From the NCBI GenBank assembly GCA_900319985.1, contig ONQL01000039.1:1-16345 (forward strand): a DNA stretch of 16,345 nt. Reading direction: 5' to 3'. The notes below the pieces were generated by a model. The model worked only from the letters and a program-made list of their open reading frames with translations, had not been told where the DNA came from and ran no database searches. The position numbers and the translations under genes were made by a program. This document shows positions 5,176 through 12,946 of this stretch, one piece after another (position 1 is the first letter of the stretch; each line of letters begins with the position of its first letter). The stretch is from an uncultured Methanobrevibacter sp. (GTDB lineage Archaea > Methanobacteriota > Methanobacteria > Methanobacteriales > Methanobacteriaceae).

Positions 5176-6039
5176 ATTAGGAAGATAACAATTACCATTT
5201 TGATTCTAATATTTATGTGCCTATCGACATCATGTGTTTTTGCAGAAGAAAACACTACCGATACAGACATCATATATGGAAACTATACTGAGCTCAATCA
5301 GGAAATAGCAAATTCAAATGATGAACTGAATTTAACAAGAGATTATGTGCAAAATTCCACTAATGAGACTATCGAATTTTCAAAATCAATGACTGTAAAT
5401 GGAAATGGTCATGTTTTAAATAATTATACAGAAATTATTATCAATACACAAAACAATGAGTTAACTTTAATCTTGAATAACGTCACTTTCAACAACAGTT
5501 TAAACATCAATACTGAAAATGCCAGTCAAAATTCATTTAATATAACCTTTTTTAATTGTAAAATACTGCCGAATCTAAATTTAAGCAGTAAAATAAGCAG
5601 TTATTACCCTGAACCTTCATATTCCGGGAACATAACACCAATTGTAAAAAAGGTAACGAAATTAATTGTAGGCTCATCCAAAGATTTTAAAGCTATTGAA
5701 AAAATAGTAACCTGGATAAACAAAAATACAAAACATGAAACAAAAGAAGGTTTTTATCAGGATCCATCATCAACATTATGCAGATTAACCGGGAACTGCT
5801 GCAGTTTAACAGATTTGTTTTTCCAAATGTGTGATGCAGTAGGACTTACGAAAAATCATACATTTTGTTACGTTCATGTTGGAAACTTGACATTTGGAAG
5901 CAGACATTTCTTTGCAACAGTTGATAATATCACTGTTGATGTAGGTCTAGATGACCCTTGGAGTGACGGGGGTTTTCGTGGAAGAGCAGTATACAATATC
6001 ACACCATATCCTTATTTACCACTTCCTAGAAATTACTAA
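5176..6039 (+). CDS. Secreted transglutaminase-like surface protein with a short adhesin-like N-terminus
   Basis: Counted from the ATT at 5176 the product is 287 residues. It begins with a good signal peptide: basic RK, hydrophobic ITITILILIFMCLSTSC, then VFAEEN. Residues about 35-145 resemble the beta-helix modules of Methanobrevibacter adhesin-like proteins (ELNLTRDYVQN, MTVNGNGHVLNN, LILNNVTFNN). The C-terminal part is a transglutaminase-like fold: GNCCSLTDLF with likely nucleophile C208, H244 in RHFFATV and D255 in VDVGLDDPW. In methanogens such domains are thought to act on cell-wall peptides or proteins as proteases or crosslinkers. No pseudomurein-binding repeats or C-terminal anchor are seen, so it is unusually small and may be released. 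Starting at TTG 5200 would cut the signal peptide. The ATT may be an ATG mutated or misread. Confidence 0.8.
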   Translation: MRKITITILILIFMCLSTSCVFAEENTTDTDIIYGNYTELNQEIANSNDELNLTRDYVQNSTNETIEFSKSMTVNGNGHVLNNYTEIIINTQNNELTLILNNVTFNNSLNINTENASQNSFNITFFNCKILPNLNLSSKISSYYPEPSYSGNITPIVKKVTKLIVGSSKDFKAIEKIVTWINKNTKHETKEGFYQDPSSTLCRLTGNCCSLTDLFFQMCDAVGLTKNHTFCYVHVGNLTFGSRHFFATVDNITVDVGLDDPWSDGGFRGRAVYNITPYPYLPLPRNY

Positions 6040-6094
6040 AAAAACTAACAGGTAATTGGTGACTATCCCCAATTACTTCTTATTTTACTTTATT
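6038..6094. terminator. Bidirectional terminator between convergent genes
   Basis: A perfect 8-bp stem GTAATTGG/CCAATTAC (6052-6059/6069-6076, loop of nine) lies between the two stop codons. On the plus strand it is followed by T-rich sequence (6077-6094). On the minus strand it is followed, after a short spacer, by seven T (6044-6038). It probably ends both transcripts. Confidence 0.65.
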
Positions 6095-6604
6095 AGAATC
6101 AATGAAAATTAACTTGAATAGTGAAATTATACCAATTATTGCAGTTATGCTTTCGATGATGGCTGATGAAAAGTCCAGAATAGCTAAAAAATATATTATA
6201 TAAATCCCACTATTTATAATAAAACCTGTTTTAATTGATTTTATGTTTTTTAAATAATAATTACATAATGTAATTTGAATTATGGCAATTATTGGGAGTA
6301 ATCCAATAAACCCCATGGTATTTACCAAAAGTCCGATTACTATTGAAATTATGATGAAAAATACTGTCCATCTCCAGGTCAACCTCTCGTAATAAACCAT
6401 CAAATTTCTTGACGCCGCAATTGCCATCGTAACGACACCGGTCCAAGAAAAGAAAAAAACAGATGAAATGGCTAATATAAAAGCATTCAAAAATTGATAT
6501 TTGTAAGCTTTCTTCTCATCATTAACCCACATGCTTAAAATTATAAAAATGCCCGCAATTAAGGATATTGCATTCCCAACAACAATATTAAAAGCCAAAT
6601 CCAT
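6080..6604 (-). CDS. YgjV-like integral membrane protein
   Basis: From the ATG at 6604-6602 the product is 174 residues. It is almost wholly hydrophobic, with about six or seven membrane segments (e.g. GNAISLIAGIFIILSMWV, WTVFFIIISIVIGLLV, IIAIIQITLCNYYL). The spacing of short charged loops (NDEKKAYKYQ, ASRNLMVYYERLTWRW) resembles the YgjV family of inner-membrane proteins, whose function is unknown. The TTG two codons upstream was not chosen, because the ATG sits at leaderless distance from a TATA-like element at 6627-6636 and no ribosome site is present. It is convergent with the transglutaminase gene and has no clear link to it. Confidence 0.72.
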   Translation of the reverse strand: MDLAFNIVVGNAISLIAGIFIILSMWVNDEKKAYKYQFLNAFILAISSVFFFSWTGVVTMAIAASRNLMVYYERLTWRWTVFFIIISIVIGLLVNTMGFIGLLPIIAIIQITLCNYYLKNIKSIKTGFIINSGIYIIYFLAILDFSSAIIESITAIIGIISLFKLIFIDSNKVK

Positions 6605-6626
6605 ATACAAGAATTTATTAAATTTT

Positions 6627-6636
6627 TTTAATATAA
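6627..6636 (-). promoter_or_regulatory. TATA-like box of the YgjV-like gene
   Basis: The minus strand reads TTATATTAAA about 27 bases before the ATG at 6604, without a ribosome site in between. This fits a leaderless transcript. Confidence 0.45.
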
Positions 6637-6709
6637 TTAACTATTTTCAAAAGGACATGCAAACAAATTTAATGGCCAATAAGAAAATCCCGATACAATG
6701 GTGCAGCTT

Positions 6710-7084
6710 TCATTTTTCATCAATCTTATCATATGCTATTTCAACATGATTGAGCTTAACTATTGTGATTATGGCAGTTATTCCAAAAAGCACAACCAAA
6801 AAAGCCAATATGATTCCTCCCCAGGGATTTGAAAAGGAATTAAAAACCCCCAAATAAAATAACAAAAACAAAGGAAGGCAAATGAATGAAAATACGATTA
6901 TGATAATTCTCAAGGAATTCAGACCCTCTGTTTTGAATACATATGAAAATATCATTAAAAAAGCGGCAATAATCGCAATAGCTATTATCGTACTGTCACT
7001 AACGTTTGTGAAAAGCTTTAAAAAAATTAAAATTAAAAGTACTGAAGCACCGAAAACCAAACGTGCATTAATATTCAAAATCAT
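6710..7084 (-). CDS. Small four-helix membrane protein of unknown function
   Basis: The 124-residue product has four hydrophobic segments (LVFGASVLLILIFLKLF, IIAIAIIAAFLMIFSYVF, IIIIVFSFICLPLFLLFYL, IILAFLVVLFGITAIITIV) and a short charged tail (YDKIDEK). I recognise no family. It starts inside the end of the ogt gene (overlap of 17 bases), so it is probably the last gene of that train. The start is uncertain: ATG at 7084 and GTG at 7087 are adjacent, and a GGTGAT ribosome-site match overlaps them, which might instead serve TTG at 7078. The 100 bases after its stop contain no clear terminator. Confidence 0.65.
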   Translation of the reverse strand: MILNINARLVFGASVLLILIFLKLFTNVSDSTIIAIAIIAAFLMIFSYVFKTEGLNSLRIIIIVFSFICLPLFLLFYLGVFNSFSNPWGGIILAFLVVLFGITAIITIVKLNHVEIAYDKIDEK

Positions 7085-7544
7085 CACCGTTTTCGATTTT
7101 CAAAAGCTCAATTTTTTTATCCAGCCCTGCCGCATAACCTGTCAGCTTATTGTCCTTGCCCATTACCCTGTGACATGGAATTACAATGGCTATCGGATTT
7201 GCTCCAACGGCGCCGCCTACTGCCTGAGCAGACATTGTGGGAGAAATCATAGACGCAATTTCACCATAGGTTACCGTTTCGCCATATGGGATTTGTGATA
7301 ACAATTTCCATACCTTCATTCTGAAATCAGTTCCTGAAGCTTTCAAATTGAAGTCAATCTTGGGATTTTTACCATCAAAATAATCATCCAGCCAACCGAT
7401 GACTTTTTTAAAGATTTCCAAATCATCATTTTCAATGAAATCAACATCCCTTTTCTGACTGTCGAATGAAATCCCGCAAAGGTTTTCTCCATCACTTAAA
7501 AGTAAAATTTCTCCGATCGGTGATGAATATTTAGTCGAATACAT
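7068..7544 (-). CDS. ogt: Methylated-DNA--protein-cysteine methyltransferase
   Basis: This 158-residue protein repairs O6-alkylguanine by transferring the alkyl group to its own cysteine. The active site IPCHRV is at 122-127 (acceptor C124). The DNA-binding helix-turn-helix region precedes it (IPYGETVTYGEIASM, then AVGGAVGANP), and the C-terminal loop TGYAAGLDKK follows, all in canonical order. The N-terminal domain is short, as is usual for archaeal and Ogt-type members. Its ATG lies one base after the frdB stop, so it is co-transcribed with the frd genes. The association looks like operon packing rather than shared function. Confidence 0.95.
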   Translation of the reverse strand: MYSTKYSSPIGEILLLSDGENLCGISFDSQKRDVDFIENDDLEIFKKVIGWLDDYFDGKNPKIDFNLKASGTDFRMKVWKLLSQIPYGETVTYGEIASMISPTMSAQAVGGAVGANPIAIVIPCHRVMGKDNKLTGYAAGLDKKIELLKIENGDDFEY

Positions 7545-7545
7545 C

Positions 7546-8220
7546 CTAATCCCTGTCGATTAACTGCCATAATTTCCATACGGCTTTTTTGTTCATTTTT
7601 GATATTGCCCTTTGTGTTTGTATCTCCATAGGACATACGTCCTCACAGGCTATCGATTTAACGCAATGAGGGTAAAACTTGTCTTTGTATTTCTTTTTTA
7701 ATATTTTCAAATGATTTGAGTCAGTTTCCTGGGAAATTAATTTTGATGCAGATACTGCAATTGGAGTTCCTACAAAATCATTTCCGTCATAATTCGGACA
7801 TGCTTCAACACAACATCCACACATAAGACATAATGACATCTCATATTCAAAATCAATTTCATCGTAATTCATTTTAGAATCGCTTTCAATCCATTGCTCA
7901 CATTCCAATAAATCATCATATAACTTTGACTTGTCCACTTTTAAATCATTGATTACTGGAAATTTAGATAACGGTTCGATTGTAATTAATTTATATTCAT
8001 GAATCATTATTTCATCAGATAAAAATGTTTGGCAGGCTAATTTCGGTTGTGAGTTGATTACCATTGCACAGGATCCGCATAAGCCCTGAAGACAACTGCA
8101 TGAATATTCAATTCCGCCCAATTTTTCAAGCAAGGTAGTCACTGAAATATTCAAATCGCCATCATAACTAAATCTTTTAAATTCACCATCAATTTTGATT
8201 TTAACAGTTATTTCAGTCAT
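7546..8220 (-). CDS. frdB: Succinate dehydrogenase/fumarate reductase iron-sulfur subunit
   Basis: The 224-residue subunit carries electrons between the flavin and the membrane anchor. Cluster ligands follow the complex II pattern: [2Fe-2S] C43, C48, C51, C63 (CLQGLCGSC...LAC); then CLMCGCCVEACP (C131, 134, 137, 141) and CVKSIACEDVCP (C186, 192, 196), which together hold a [4Fe-4S] and a [3Fe-4S] cluster. The protein ends soon after the last cluster, as in SdhB/FrdB. Methanogen TfrB continues into a heterodisulfide-reductase-like CCG domain, which is absent here. This agrees with a membrane-linked rather than thiol-linked enzyme. GAGGGG before the ATG is its ribosome site. The start overlaps the frdA end by eight bases. 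Confidence 0.92.
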   Translation of the reverse strand: MTEITVKIKIDGEFKRFSYDGDLNISVTTLLEKLGGIEYSCSCLQGLCGSCAMVINSQPKLACQTFLSDEIMIHEYKLITIEPLSKFPVINDLKVDKSKLYDDLLECEQWIESDSKMNYDEIDFEYEMSLCLMCGCCVEACPNYDGNDFVGTPIAVSASKLISQETDSNHLKILKKKYKDKFYPHCVKSIACEDVCPMEIQTQRAISKMNKKAVWKLWQLIDRD

Positions 8221-9826
8221 CTAACCCCTCAAATGAAATTTTTATTTGACCGTCAAAGTTAATGCAGGTTGTTTTTTGATAGTTTTCATCTGTCTCTGGA
8301 TAATCACTTCGCTGATGTGCTCCCCTGCTTTCCTTTCTCTCGATGGCCGTTTTAATACATGCACTGGCCAATACAAACAATGAATTAATTTTAACATGAT
8401 CGTAATAATTTCCTGCAGAATCAATTTTCATATTTTTCAAAACATTTAACTTTTGCAGCGCATTATCCAAATCATCGAAATTTCTATACATTCCCATTGA
8501 AGCATTCATAATGTCTGAAAGCTCATTTTCAGCTTCAACAATATTTTTTTCATCACCATCTCTCCAGGAATCAAATAATTTCTGTTCATTTTCCAGTGAT
8601 TTGCGAATGAAACTTTCATTTGTATCAATATTAGTTGAATAAGCATTTTGAGCAGCAATACATCCCCCATGAATAGCTCCCAAAAGTGAATTTCCTCCTA
8701 GCCTGTTTGCCCCATGGTATTGGCATGAACACTCGCCGGCAGCAAACAAACCTTCAATATTAGTTTTGTGATTTTCATCAGTTTTTATTCCACCCATAAA
8801 ATAATGAACACCTGGGAAAATCGGAATTGGCTCATAAATCGGATTTAAATTAAGATATTTCATGCAGATATTATAAACCTCATCCAGCTTTACCTTTATC
8901 GTGTGCTCATCCAAATGGGTTATGTCAAGATAAACCTCATCAGCTCCGGCATTTGAAGCCTTATATATTCCCCTTGATACGACATCTCTCGGCATCAGCT
9001 CTCCAAATTCAGGATACCATTCCTTCATAAAGTACCATGGCTTTCCATCACGGTTAACAAATAGTTTTCCACCTTCGCCCCGTGCAGCTTCTGTTATCAG
9101 AATTCTTTTATTAGTTGTTTTAATGGTTGTCGGGTGAAACTGAATCATTTCAAGGTTTGCCAAAGTCACACCCTGCATGAAAGCTTTGGAAGTTGCATAC
9201 CCGTCATTTAAAACTGAACCTGAGGTCTTTCCAAACAGTTTATTCAATCCTCCGCTTGCAAGAATTACATTGCCTTTGAATGCCCTGATTTCAGAGGTGT
9301 TCTCATTAATGGCTATCAATCCCAAACATTGATGATTCTTTATTATCAGCGATAAAAATCTCCAGCCGACATATCTTTTTACCTGGCCTCGTGCTTCCTT
9401 TTTTCTGCAGTGTGATGTTAATGTGGTCACAAGCTGTTTTCCTGTTCTTGCACCGGCATAAGCAGTTCTTGCATATTTCTGACCTCCGAAATATCTCAAA
9501 TCCACATTGCCGTCATTGTCCCGGGTAAAGCTGACTCCCAGTTTTTCCAGCCATCCGATGATTTTTGGAGCATCGTTTGTCAGCTTGAAAACCGCTTTCG
9601 GATTGTTGATTTCACATCCCCCATTGATAGTATCGGCATAATGGTTTTCTATAGAATCGTTTTCTCCTTTTGTATTCAATGCGGCATTGATACCTCCCAT
9701 TGCCATTACGGATTGGCTTGTTTCTGAATAATTCGGTGAAATCAGAGATACTGAAGCGCCCAATTCACTGGCTTTAATTGCTGCTGATAAACCTGCCAGC
9801 CCACATCCAACAACATTAATATTCAT
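8213..9826 (-). CDS. frdA: Fumarate reductase/succinate dehydrogenase flavoprotein subunit
   Basis: The 537-residue catalytic subunit interconverts fumarate and succinate. It has the N-terminal FAD loop VVGCGLAGLSAA (G7, G9, G12), QFHPTT (HPTT 231-234), RGEGG (R249, E251), the MPRDVVSR segment with the likely proton-transfer R280, VHYFMGG (H341) and HGANRLGGNSLL (371-382). The histidine that covalently binds FAD in E. coli-type enzymes (HTVAAEGG) is replaced; the aligned stretch is QSVMAMGG (Q38), so FAD should be bound without a covalent link, as in L-aspartate oxidase. Aspartate oxidase itself is less likely because frdB and frdC flank the gene. The ATG overlaps the frdC stop (ATGA). In methanogens fumarate reduction closes the reductive branch that makes succinate and 2-oxoglutarate. 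Confidence 0.93.
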   Translation of the reverse strand: MNINVVGCGLAGLSAAIKASELGASVSLISPNYSETSQSVMAMGGINAALNTKGENDSIENHYADTINGGCEINNPKAVFKLTNDAPKIIGWLEKLGVSFTRDNDGNVDLRYFGGQKYARTAYAGARTGKQLVTTLTSHCRKKEARGQVKRYVGWRFLSLIIKNHQCLGLIAINENTSEIRAFKGNVILASGGLNKLFGKTSGSVLNDGYATSKAFMQGVTLANLEMIQFHPTTIKTTNKRILITEAARGEGGKLFVNRDGKPWYFMKEWYPEFGELMPRDVVSRGIYKASNAGADEVYLDITHLDEHTIKVKLDEVYNICMKYLNLNPIYEPIPIFPGVHYFMGGIKTDENHKTNIEGLFAAGECSCQYHGANRLGGNSLLGAIHGGCIAAQNAYSTNIDTNESFIRKSLENEQKLFDSWRDGDEKNIVEAENELSDIMNASMGMYRNFDDLDNALQKLNVLKNMKIDSAGNYYDHVKINSLFVLASACIKTAIERKESRGAHQRSDYPETDENYQKTTCINFDGQIKISFEGLDD

Positions 9827-10374
9827 ACTATCACCCAGTAATGAATTATTTCAGCTAAAACCAGCAGGATTAAAATTACAGCTACACAGACATTCCATCT
9901 GTTTTGAAAATTGGAATATGAATCCTTTGATTCCATAAATCCCAATGAAACCATAAGTCTTGGAACGCTTACTCTCAAATGGAGAATTATTGAGCTAAAA
10001 AGTCCAATATCTATTAAAAAGTGCATCAGCTTAATTTCAAATGTCAGACTGACATTGATCGGACTCATCATATAGGAAAAAATATGCAAAGCAACAAAGA
10101 CAACTATCAGAATTCCGGTTACAATCTGCTGGGTTGTCTGAGAAATCAATTTAGGATAAGTTTTAACATTTCTTCGCTTATCCCTGATGTAAAGATATAA
10201 GCTAATTATCATATGGGCTACCAACGGATAGAACAATCTTCTTCCAGTTACCTGAAAACTTGGAGAGTAGCTAATTAAACCGTACATATATAAAACAGAA
10301 AGAACAGCATGATTCAATAGAATTATAATCATTATTATAACTAGAATTGAATTGATTTTTCTAAGAGATATCAT
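9823..10374 (-). CDS. frdC: Complex II membrane anchor, diheme cytochrome b (Bacillus SdhC type)
   Basis: From ATG 10374-10372 the product is 183 residues with five membrane helices (about 8-32, 46-65, 84-103, 115-134, 162-182). It aligns with Bacillus subtilis SdhC: PLVAHMIISLYLYI against PLIYHAVYGVYIAF, and VTGILIVVFVALHI against VTGIITLIFVSWHV. H22, H54, H97 and H132 fall where SdhC has its four heme ligands H28, H70, H113 and H155; the H54-H97 spacing (43) is identical. It would anchor FrdAB and pass electrons between the clusters and a lipid-soluble carrier. The frame continues 25 codons upstream into cfbC, but GTGAT lies just before M26 and the sequence upstream is cfbC coding DNA, so the shorter start was chosen. 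Heme binding is inferred from the histidines. Confidence 0.85.
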   Translation of the reverse strand: MISLRKINSILVIIMIIILLNHAVLSVLYMYGLISYSPSFQVTGRRLFYPLVAHMIISLYLYIRDKRRNVKTYPKLISQTTQQIVTGILIVVFVALHIFSYMMSPINVSLTFEIKLMHFLIDIGLFSSIILHLRVSVPRLMVSLGFMESKDSYSNFQNRWNVCVAVILILLVLAEIIHYWVIV

Positions 10375-10378
10375 TTTA

Positions 10379-11173
10379 TCACATATATGACTTGAAAAAT
10401 TCTTCAAATTCCTCGTCACCCATAGGCTCCGGTGTTGATATGTTTTCATTAGTCATTATGCTTGAAGCAAGGTTACGGTATTCTTGTGCTTCCTCACTTT
10501 CAGGGTATTTTTCTATAACAGTTTTTGCATCTAATTCAGCATCCTGTATCAAATTACTTCTATGGATTGTACCAATAACATGTGTGCCTATTTTTTTAGC
10601 GAAGTCATTGACAATTTCCTCTTCACGTTCGACATTTCTACAGTTGCACACAATGCCGCTCAGATTACCCTTAAGTTTTTTAACACCACGAACAATATTA
10701 TTTGCAGCATATAATGCCATATATTCACCGGAAGTAACAATCAACACCTCATCAGCGTATTTTTCACGAAGAGGCACTGAAAAACCGCCACAAACAACAT
10801 CCCCTAAAACATCATAAACAACAACATCCAAATCCTCATCAAAGATGCCCAAATTCTCAAGGCGTTTCATAGCTACAATAACACCTCTGCCGGCACAGCC
10901 TACACCCGGCTCGGGACCTCCGCTTTCAACACACTGAATATCCTTAAATCCTTCAAAAACCAAATCCTCCTTGGTTGGAGATCTGTTATCCTTTAAAGTG
11001 TTGACAACAGTAGGTATTCTGGAACCATATAATGTACGTGTAGTGTCCGCTTTTGGATCGCAGCCTATTACAAGACAGTTAAGATTCTCGCTTCCCCATA
11101 CAGCAGACAAATTCGCCACAGTAGTACTTTTTCCTATTCCACCTTTTCCATAAATAGCTATTTTTTTAATCAT
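10379..11173 (-). CDS. cfbC: Ni-sirohydrochlorin a,c-diamide reductive cyclase, NifH-like reductase subunit
   Basis: The 264-residue protein is a NifH/BchL-type ATP-driven electron donor. It has the P-loop GKGGIGKS (9-16), the switch segment GCDPKADTTR, and the two cysteines that bind the [4Fe-4S] cluster at the dimer interface: C93 (GPEPGVGCAGRG) and C128 (DVLGDVVCGG). Methanogens without nitrogenase use this class (CfbC, formerly group IV NifH) with CfbD to reduce and cyclise Ni-sirohydrochlorin diamide in F430 synthesis for methyl-coenzyme M reductase. TLYGSRIPTVVNTL is typical of that branch rather than of nitrogenase. No nif or cfbD gene is present here. The ATG overlaps the upstream gene by eight bases, and frdC follows after four bases. 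Confidence 0.92.
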   Translation of the reverse strand: MIKKIAIYGKGGIGKSTTVANLSAVWGSENLNCLVIGCDPKADTTRTLYGSRIPTVVNTLKDNRSPTKEDLVFEGFKDIQCVESGGPEPGVGCAGRGVIVAMKRLENLGIFDEDLDVVVYDVLGDVVCGGFSVPLREKYADEVLIVTSGEYMALYAANNIVRGVKKLKGNLSGIVCNCRNVEREEEIVNDFAKKIGTHVIGTIHRSNLIQDAELDAKTVIEKYPESEEAQEYRNLASSIMTNENISTPEPMGDEEFEEFFKSYM

Positions 11174-11666
11174 TTAATTCTCTCATATCCTTAATTCTTA
11201 AAAATGAAGATGTTATTGCACATACAGTTATAACTATAGATAATATTAATATTATAATTTTAGAATTTATTAATATTGCTACAATAGGAAATGCATAAAA
11301 CATGTATGCCACATATGTGCCGAATTTGTCATATTTCAAAGCTCCTCTGCCTGAAGTCATGAAAAATTCAATTAATTTTAAGACAATCACTATCAAAAAC
11401 CATGATGGAGCCAAATCAATCAATACAAGTGCCAAAGTTGAAAAAATTATAAATAAAAAATCACAGATTACATCAACTTTGGAGCCCTCATCCATAACCA
11501 GATTATATTTTCGAGCCCAATATCCATCCAAAACATCGCTGACGATGGTTAAAGAAAATATTACCATTAAATTGATGATATTGAAATCAAAAACTACAAA
11601 ATATAAAAACAACAGCCCGAAAAGTATTCTGGAAAGGGATAATGCATTGATAATATGCCTGTTCAT
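11166..11666 (-). CDS. CDP-alcohol phosphatidyltransferase family enzyme
   Basis: The 166-residue membrane protein carries the complete family signature DX2DGX2ARX8GX3DX3D: D44, D47, G48, A51, R52, G61, D65 and D69, the site that binds two metal ions and the CDP-linked substrate. Four or more further hydrophobic segments follow. In archaea such enzymes transfer a polar alcohol (serine, inositol phosphate or glycerol phosphate) to CDP-archaeol to make membrane lipids. The acceptor cannot be told from sequence. Two starts are possible: ATG 11666 (chosen) and GTG 11678, with only a weak GTGTGA ribosome site. It lies 29 bases after the U32 gene and overlaps cfbC. Confidence 0.9.
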   Translation of the reverse strand: MNRHIINALSLSRILFGLLFLYFVVFDFNIINLMVIFSLTIVSDVLDGYWARKYNLVMDEGSKVDVICDFLFIIFSTLALVLIDLAPSWFLIVIVLKLIEFFMTSGRGALKYDKFGTYVAYMFYAFPIVAILINSKIIILILSIVITVCAITSSFLRIKDMRELND

Positions 11667-11695
11667 GGTTTCACACACATTAACTCATTAAAAGC

Positions 11696-12940
11696 TTAAA
11701 AATCATCTCTTTCAATCAGTTTATAGACAAAATCATTTTTTCTAACTTTTGTAGGAATCAATACGGCGACATTTGAATTCTTGCCAACTGCATCAAGAGA
11801 TTCACCTTCAATTTGCATGGAATCGATTGTATGTGTTATTGAGCCTGTAGTTTGGCCCTGAATGATTATCTTATCACCTATCTTTAAATCATCCCAAATC
11901 CGCAGTTCTGCCGCTCCAACCTTATTGTAATAATTTACGACCTGGCCAATGTCTTTTTTAATGTATTTTGACTGATTATCCTCACTTGTCTCAAATGGAG
12001 TGTTAAAGTAAAAGTTAGTATCAAAGCCACGATTAAATACGCTTGTCAGGTCTTCCATCCATTCGTCCCTAACCCGATAATTTTTCGGGTCTTTTTGATA
12101 ACTGTCAATGGCTTGCCTATAAATTCCAGTTACCATTGCACCATAATCCGGACTTCTGGCTCTGCCTTCAATCTTGAATGATGCAACGCCACTTTTCATA
12201 AGTTCTGGAATGTATTCAATCATGCACATATCTTTCGGTGAAAAAAAGTTAGTTCTATAGCTTCCATCATCACTTCCAGATATAATGAATGTCTCATCCT
12301 CAACATCAGAGAAGTTGACAACATTGTCATCTCCTTCCTCATATGTCAATGTCCAGTTTTTGCGACAAGGCTGCAGGCAGTCCCCACAGTTGGCGCTTCT
12401 TCCATAGAGCCCATAGCTTAAAAAGCATCGACCGGAAATCGCCATGCAGATTGCACCATGAATAAAAATTTCAGTTTCTATGGGTGATTTGCGAGTAATT
12501 TCACTAATTTCAGCCAAGGACAGCTCACGGGACAAAATAGCCCTTTTGGCACCTAACTTTTTAAGGGTTTTTAAGGTATATGAATTTGTTACATTTTCCT
12601 GAACGCTTACGTGCGCTTCAAGACCATGTGATACAGTATCCTCTATTAAACCGATATCAGATAAAATAAGACCATCAATATTTGATGATGAAATAGTTTC
12701 CAATTTTGATTCCAGCTCACAGGCCAGTTTCTCATTTAAAATAATATTCGTACATAAATAGGTTTTAGCCCCATATTCATCAGCAATCGCAGATACATTG
12801 CTCAAATCATCCAAAGAAAAATTTTTAGCATTGGCCCTCATGTTATAATCATCAAGACCAAAGTAAACAGCATCTGCACCATTTTCCAAAACGGCACGCA
12901 ATGAAATAAAATTTCCAGCCGGAGCTAATAACTCAACCAT
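11696..12940 (-). CDS. U32 'peptidase' family protein, probable RNA hydroxylation enzyme
   Basis: The 414-residue protein begins with the U32 hallmark MVELLAPAGNFISLRAVLENGADAVYFG and contains the family signature around 158-192 (EIFIHGAICMAISGRC, then GRSANCGDCLQPCRK). The signature cysteines C165, C172, C185, C188 and C192 are candidates to bind an iron-sulfur cluster. Although named peptidases, E. coli U32 proteins RlhA and TrhP (YegQ) act in prephenate-dependent hydroxylation of 23S rRNA and tRNA, and a similar role is likely here. The C-terminal part is a small barrel typical of the long forms (RIWDDLKIGDKIIIQG). It starts six bases after the purF stop without a strong ribosome site, which suggests coupled translation. 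Confidence 0.88.
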   Translation of the reverse strand: MVELLAPAGNFISLRAVLENGADAVYFGLDDYNMRANAKNFSLDDLSNVSAIADEYGAKTYLCTNIILNEKLACELESKLETISSSNIDGLILSDIGLIEDTVSHGLEAHVSVQENVTNSYTLKTLKKLGAKRAILSRELSLAEISEITRKSPIETEIFIHGAICMAISGRCFLSYGLYGRSANCGDCLQPCRKNWTLTYEEGDDNVVNFSDVEDETFIISGSDDGSYRTNFFSPKDMCMIEYIPELMKSGVASFKIEGRARSPDYGAMVTGIYRQAIDSYQKDPKNYRVRDEWMEDLTSVFNRGFDTNFYFNTPFETSEDNQSKYIKKDIGQVVNYYNKVGAAELRIWDDLKIGDKIIIQGQTTGSITHTIDSMQIEGESLDAVGKNSNVAVLIPTKVRKNDFVYKLIERDDF

Positions 12941-12946
12941 ATAAAT

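Noticed and set aside
5162..5188. Eight-codon upstream ORF (MEGKLLGR) before the transglutaminase gene
   Set aside because: Its ATG overlaps the ribosome site and it is too short to support without conservation data; it most likely arises by chance.
9823..10374. Calling the anchor a heme-free FrdC/FrdD-type subunit
   Set aside because: It is one five-helix chain with four in-membrane histidines aligned to Bacillus SdhC, unlike the two short heme-free anchors of E. coli QFR.
10375..10449. 25-codon N-terminal extension of frdC
   Set aside because: It overlaps the conserved cfbC C-terminus, adds polar residues foreign to SdhC anchors, and a GTGAT site precedes the internal ATG.
10379..11173. 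Nitrogenase reductase nifH
   Set aside because: No nifD, nifK or other nif genes are present, and the sequence style fits CfbC of F430 synthesis.
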